In this document: positions 6,941-9,156 of the stretch, piece by piece
How the letters are laid out: each line of letters opens with the position of its first letter
Numbering within the stretch: the first letter of the stretch is position 1
Source of the DNA: Cytophagales bacterium
GTDB lineage: Bacteria; Bacteroidota; Bacteroidia; Cytophagales; Cytophagaceae
Direction: 5' to 3'
DNA length: 9,156 bases
Assembly (NCBI GenBank): GCA_025360235.1
Contig: JANYCO010000698.1
Coordinates: forward strand, 1-9,156
Notes under the pieces: model-generated
Seen by the model: only the letters and a program-made list of their open reading frames with translations
Told to the model about the DNA's origin: nothing
The model's database searches: none
Program-made: the position numbers and the translations under genes

Positions 6941-8350
6941 TTACAATTTACTTATACCAAGGATGTATCCAGGCAGAATTCCTAGAAGAACAATTATGCC
7001 TACCAATACTACCAATACTGTTTTATAAGTAAAATTAAGTTTTATGTCAGTTGATGTTTGTCCTTCTTTTGCATACATGTTTATGATGACTTTGAAATAG
7101 TAATACACACTTACCAAAGAGCCTAAAACTGCTACACCAATTAACCAGATATTGTTCATGTCTGCTCTCAGAACTGTTGCAAATAAATTAAATTTAGCAA
7201 AGAAGCCAACAGTAGGAGGGATACCAGCCAGAGACAACATTGCTACGGTCATTATAAAGGCAAGGAATGGATTTGTTTTTCCAAGAGAATTGAAAGCATC
7301 AAAACTGTCTTCGCTTTTTGTTTTTGTAACATGGTAAAGTACAGTGAAAGCAGCTAAGGTTGCAAATGAATAAGAAGCTAAATAAAGTAGGAGTGCAGTT
7401 TTTGTTTCTCCATTTAATACTAAAATAGTTAAGAGAATGTATCCGGCCTGAGCAATACCAGAGTAAGCCAACATTCTTTTAACGCTTGTTTGGTATACAG
7501 CCAGGAAGTTTCCGACTAAAATAGTAGCAGCTATTATTAACGATAATGTAAGTGACCAGCCTGAATTTATAGAAGTGAAACAGGTGGAAAATAATCTAAA
7601 GAAACCAGCAAAGGCAGCAGTCTTAACTACGGTAGCCATGAATGCAGTTACAAACATTGGAGCTCCCTGATAAACATCCGGAGTCCAGAAGTGGAAAGGA
7701 ACTGCAGAGACCTTAAAGCCTAGTCCTACCATTATTAAAAGAACTCCTGTGTAAAACATAACGGGTAAATTTCCATTATTTGAAGTTACATAACTTGCAA
7801 TGTCAGGCAATTTGAAACTACCACATGCGCCATAAATCAAGGTGATTCCAAATAATAGAATTCCCGTGGCAAAAGCTCCCATTAGAAAATATTTTAAAGA
7901 AGATTCATTTGAAGCAAGATCATGTTTACGACTTCCTGCTAATATGAATAATGGAATAGAGAGAATTTCTATTCCTAAGAAAAGCAAAGAAAGATCCCAA
8001 TAGCAAGTAAGTAACAATGCACCTACAGTAGCAAAAAGAACCAGAGCATAGTTGTCAGAAGCATTGAACTCGTTTCCTGGAGCGTATTGATCTCTGGAGA
8101 TGATAAACCAGATGGTAACTAAAGTAAGAATCAAGCCTGAAAAAGCGACTGAATAACTATCGGAATAGACCATGTTGTCTTCATAAATAAGGCCGGAATA
8201 CATGCCTGGTAAAGTCCACTCGATCCAGGTAATGAAAAGGGAAGCTCCAAGTCCCATTAAAATAATGGACCAGATGTATTTTTTGAACCCTAAGATGTCG
8301 GACAACATAGCAGTAATCCCAAGTACAGATAGTAAAACTATTGTGTTCAT
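6941..8350 (-). CDS. nuoN: NADH-quinone oxidoreductase subunit N (complex I proton-pumping subunit)
   Basis: 469 residues with about 14 hydrophobic segments, the size expected of Bacteroidota NuoN. It is one of the three antiporter-like membrane subunits of respiratory complex I. The family signature runs through KVSAVPFHFWTPDVYQGAP at about 213-231. Residues that correspond to the proton-channel charges of this subunit family are all present: E128 in the GIEIL segment, K153, K213 with H220, K243 in VVKTAAFAGF, and K386 in the GFFAKFNLF segment after LAGIPPT. The subunit therefore looks functional. The start at 8350 gives a first membrane helix at once and lies about 50 nt after a good promoter. 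No nuoM or other nuo gene lies beside it: upstream on the same strand is a TPR protein gene, and downstream is dedA. This is unlike a contiguous nuoA-N operon. Confidence 0.96.
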   Translation of the reverse strand: MNTIVLLSVLGITAMLSDILGFKKYIWSIILMGLGASLFITWIEWTLPGMYSGLIYEDNMVYSDSYSVAFSGLILTLVTIWFIISRDQYAPGNEFNASDNYALVLFATVGALLLTCYWDLSLLFLGIEILSIPLFILAGSRKHDLASNESSLKYFLMGAFATGILLFGITLIYGACGSFKLPDIASYVTSNNGNLPVMFYTGVLLIMVGLGFKVSAVPFHFWTPDVYQGAPMFVTAFMATVVKTAAFAGFFRLFSTCFTSINSGWSLTLSLIIAATILVGNFLAVYQTSVKRMLAYSGIAQAGYILLTILVLNGETKTALLLYLASYSFATLAAFTVLYHVTKTKSEDSFDAFNSLGKTNPFLAFIMTVAMLSLAGIPPTVGFFAKFNLFATVLRADMNNIWLIGVAVLGSLVSVYYYFKVIINMYAKEGQTSTDIKLNFTYKTVLVVLVGIIVLLGILPGYILGISKL

Positions 8351-8378
8351 TAATTTTATTGTTAAAATGTTCTAAAAT

Positions 8379-8392
8379 GCCGTAAAAACGGC
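8379..8392. repeat. Short perfect hairpin in the nuoN leader
   Basis: The inverted repeat GCCGT-AAAA-ACGGC forms a 5-bp GC-rich stem with a 4-nt loop. After one mismatched pair it is extended by an AAA/TTT stem (8375-8377 with 8394-8396). Read on the minus strand it lies in the predicted 5' leader of nuoN, about 30 nt before the start codon, and is followed by ATTTT. It could be a weak terminator for readthrough from the TPR gene or a leader structure affecting nuoN expression. The short stem and poor T-run make either role uncertain. Confidence 0.4.
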
Positions 8393-8405
8393 TTTTGAGG
8401 CTGTA

Positions 8406-8436
8406 CAAAGTTATTAAACTTTTTAAGATTCGGAAA
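8406..8436 (-). promoter_or_regulatory. Bacteroidota-type promoter for nuoN-dedA
   Basis: On the minus strand, TTTC at 8436-8433, a spacer of exactly 19 nt, and TAACTTTG at 8413-8406 match the Bacteroidota primary sigma consensus (TTTG, N19, TAnnTTTG). The -7 box is perfect and the -33 box has one mismatch. Transcription would begin near 8400, leaving a leader of about 50 nt before the nuoN ATG that contains the GCCGT hairpin. The match is by eye, but spacing and both boxes agree, making it the best promoter in the window. Confidence 0.6.
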
Positions 8437-8478
8437 CGAAGGGGGAAAAGTTATTTGGTTTTTTATTTTGATTAAAGA

Positions 8479-8511
8479 TATTGAAAATCAATACCTTGTC
8501 CTAATAAGGTA
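8479..8511 (-). terminator. Possible terminator hairpins after the TPR gene
   Basis: Two small inverted repeats sit just past the stop of the TPR gene. TACCTT/AAGGTA (8492-8497 with 8506-8511) has an 8-nt loop, and TATTGA/TCAATA (8479-8484 with 8488-8493) has a 3-nt loop. They overlap by two bases and so are alternatives. On the minus strand neither is followed by a strong run of T, so intrinsic termination is only a suggestion. The position, about 10 bp after the stop and before the nuoN promoter, is right for one. Confidence 0.25.
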
Positions 8512-8521
8512 AAAGTACAGG

Positions 8522-9156
8522 TTATTTTTTTAACAAATAAGTATTAGCCTCTTCTATGATCGAATGATATTCTGCTATTGCCTGGCATTTTTTGTAATAC
8601 TCTGTTGCTTTGGTTTTGTCTCCTGCATTTTTGTAATACCGCCCCATACCTGCATAAGCAAAACTTAAATAATCGGCTTCCGGATTTGCAGTTTCTTTAA
8701 ACGTTTGAATTGCTTTAAGAAAAAATCTCGAAGCATTTTCCGGTTCTTTATAATAACTTTCATAAAGCATCGCGTAGAAAACATAGGAAGTAGCTACGAA
8801 ATATTTCTTCCCTGATTTATTGAGTTTGTATGTTATTCTTTCGGCTTCTTTATACTCTCCTTTCGCAAGTAAAACTTCACAATGTCGTAGTGCAAAAAAT
8901 AAATTTTTGGGATATTTATCACAAAGGGCTTTCGTATATTCATAGGCTAGTAGTGGGGTCCCTTCGTATTTAATATAAATATTGCAGAGGTGATAAGCAC
9001 ATTCCATTTTACAAAAAATCGCATTTTTCCAGGCATAGTCCATTTCCTTGAAGCCGGTATATTTACTACCACTCATGAACATAAACATGAAGGGTTTGAA
9101 GACAGGATGCACTTCAGGATACATGATGACATAGTAATTGTATATTCCTGAAGGGA
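8522..9156 (-). CDS. Tetratricopeptide-repeat protein of unknown function (5' end outside the window)
   Basis: At least 210 residues are visible. The frame stays open through the right edge: the codons before the ATG at 9124 read PSGIYNYYVI and join smoothly onto MYPEVHPVFKPF, so the ATG at 9124 is internal and the true start lies outside. The N-terminal visible part is aromatic-rich (YNYY, HPVFKPF, a SGSKYTGFKEMDYAWKN segment). The rest is alpha-helical with TPR-like spacing: AYHLCNIYIKYEG, ALRHCEVLLAKGEYKEAERI, YESYYKEPENASRFFLKAIQ and AYAGMGRYYKNAGDKTKATE, with small residues at TPR positions and D/G turns. TPRs mediate protein contacts; no catalytic motif is visible. The style recalls a Bacteroidota family of exported TPR proteins, but whether a signal peptide is present cannot be seen. 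The gene ends 171 bp before nuoN, which has its own promoter. Confidence 0.8.
   Translation of the reverse strand, partial: PSGIYNYYVIMYPEVHPVFKPFMFMFMSGSKYTGFKEMDYAWKNAIFCKMECAYHLCNIYIKYEGTPLLAYEYTKALCDKYPKNLFFALRHCEVLLAKGEYKEAERITYKLNKSGKKYFVATSYVFYAMLYESYYKEPENASRFFLKAIQTFKETANPEADYLSFAYAGMGRYYKNAGDKTKATEYYKKCQAIAEYHSIIEEANTYLLKK

Noticed and set aside
4804..8350. dacB, dedA and nuoN as parts of one novel system
   Set aside because: All three are common housekeeping families, dacB is on the opposite strand, and no shared regulatory element links them.
8181..8408. Minus-strand 75-codon open frame overlapping the nuoN start and its leader
   Set aside because: It is out of frame with nuoN, its start lies upstream of the predicted transcript start, and the encoded peptide is a shifted reading of the NuoN N-terminus.
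1..9156. Mobile element, CRISPR array, defence island, tRNA or rRNA
   Set aside because: No transposase, integrase, regularly spaced repeats, nuclease-type defence domains or RNA gene cloverleaf sequences are visible on either strand.

Overview
The window is about 9.2 kb of AT-rich chromosomal DNA from a member of the Bacteroidota. The evidence is the gene content (a Bacteroidota-type carotenoid desaturase next to a CrtW-type ketolase, an S13 PBP4-type peptidase, DedA, NuoN and a Bacteroidota-style TPR protein), the lack of Shine-Dalgarno sequences before most starts, and one good match to the Bacteroidota sigma factor promoter (TTTG-N19-TAnnTTTG) upstream of nuoN. A Cytophagales-type pigmented bacterium would fit, but the sequence does not prove it. 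I see no insertion sequence, tRNA, rRNA, CRISPR array, integrase or other sign of a mobile region. The window is densely packed housekeeping and pigment genes.

Layout, left to right. On the plus strand are ligA (NAD-dependent DNA ligase, cut by the left edge and missing only its first few dozen residues) and a small exported YceI-like protein. Both are followed convergently by a minus-strand carotenoid pair, crtW (first) and crtD/crtI-like (second), separated by 6 bp. A 130-bp AT-rich region divides crtW from the divergent plus-strand dacB-like gene (D-Ala-D-Ala carboxypeptidase, PBP4/S13). dacB converges on a minus-strand pair, nuoN followed 14 bp later by a DedA membrane protein gene. A 171-bp spacer carrying the nuoN promoter and small hairpins separates nuoN from a minus-strand TPR protein gene that runs off the right edge.

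How the genes work together. The clearest functional unit is crtW-crtD. A 4-ketolase plus a CrtI-family desaturase carrying CrtD-like motifs is the combination expected for a monocyclic keto-carotenoid of the flexixanthin/deoxyflexixanthin type; the other pathway genes (crtE, crtB, crtI, cyclase, cruF) would have to lie elsewhere. nuoN and dedA probably share a transcript, although DedA has no known role in complex I. Notably, nuoN is not next to nuoM here and has its own promoter. Both convergent gene pairs share a single TTAA that supplies the TAA stop on each strand, so transcripts end against each other without room for a terminator. I did not find a previously undescribed system in this window. 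The findings are of modest interest and are scored accordingly.
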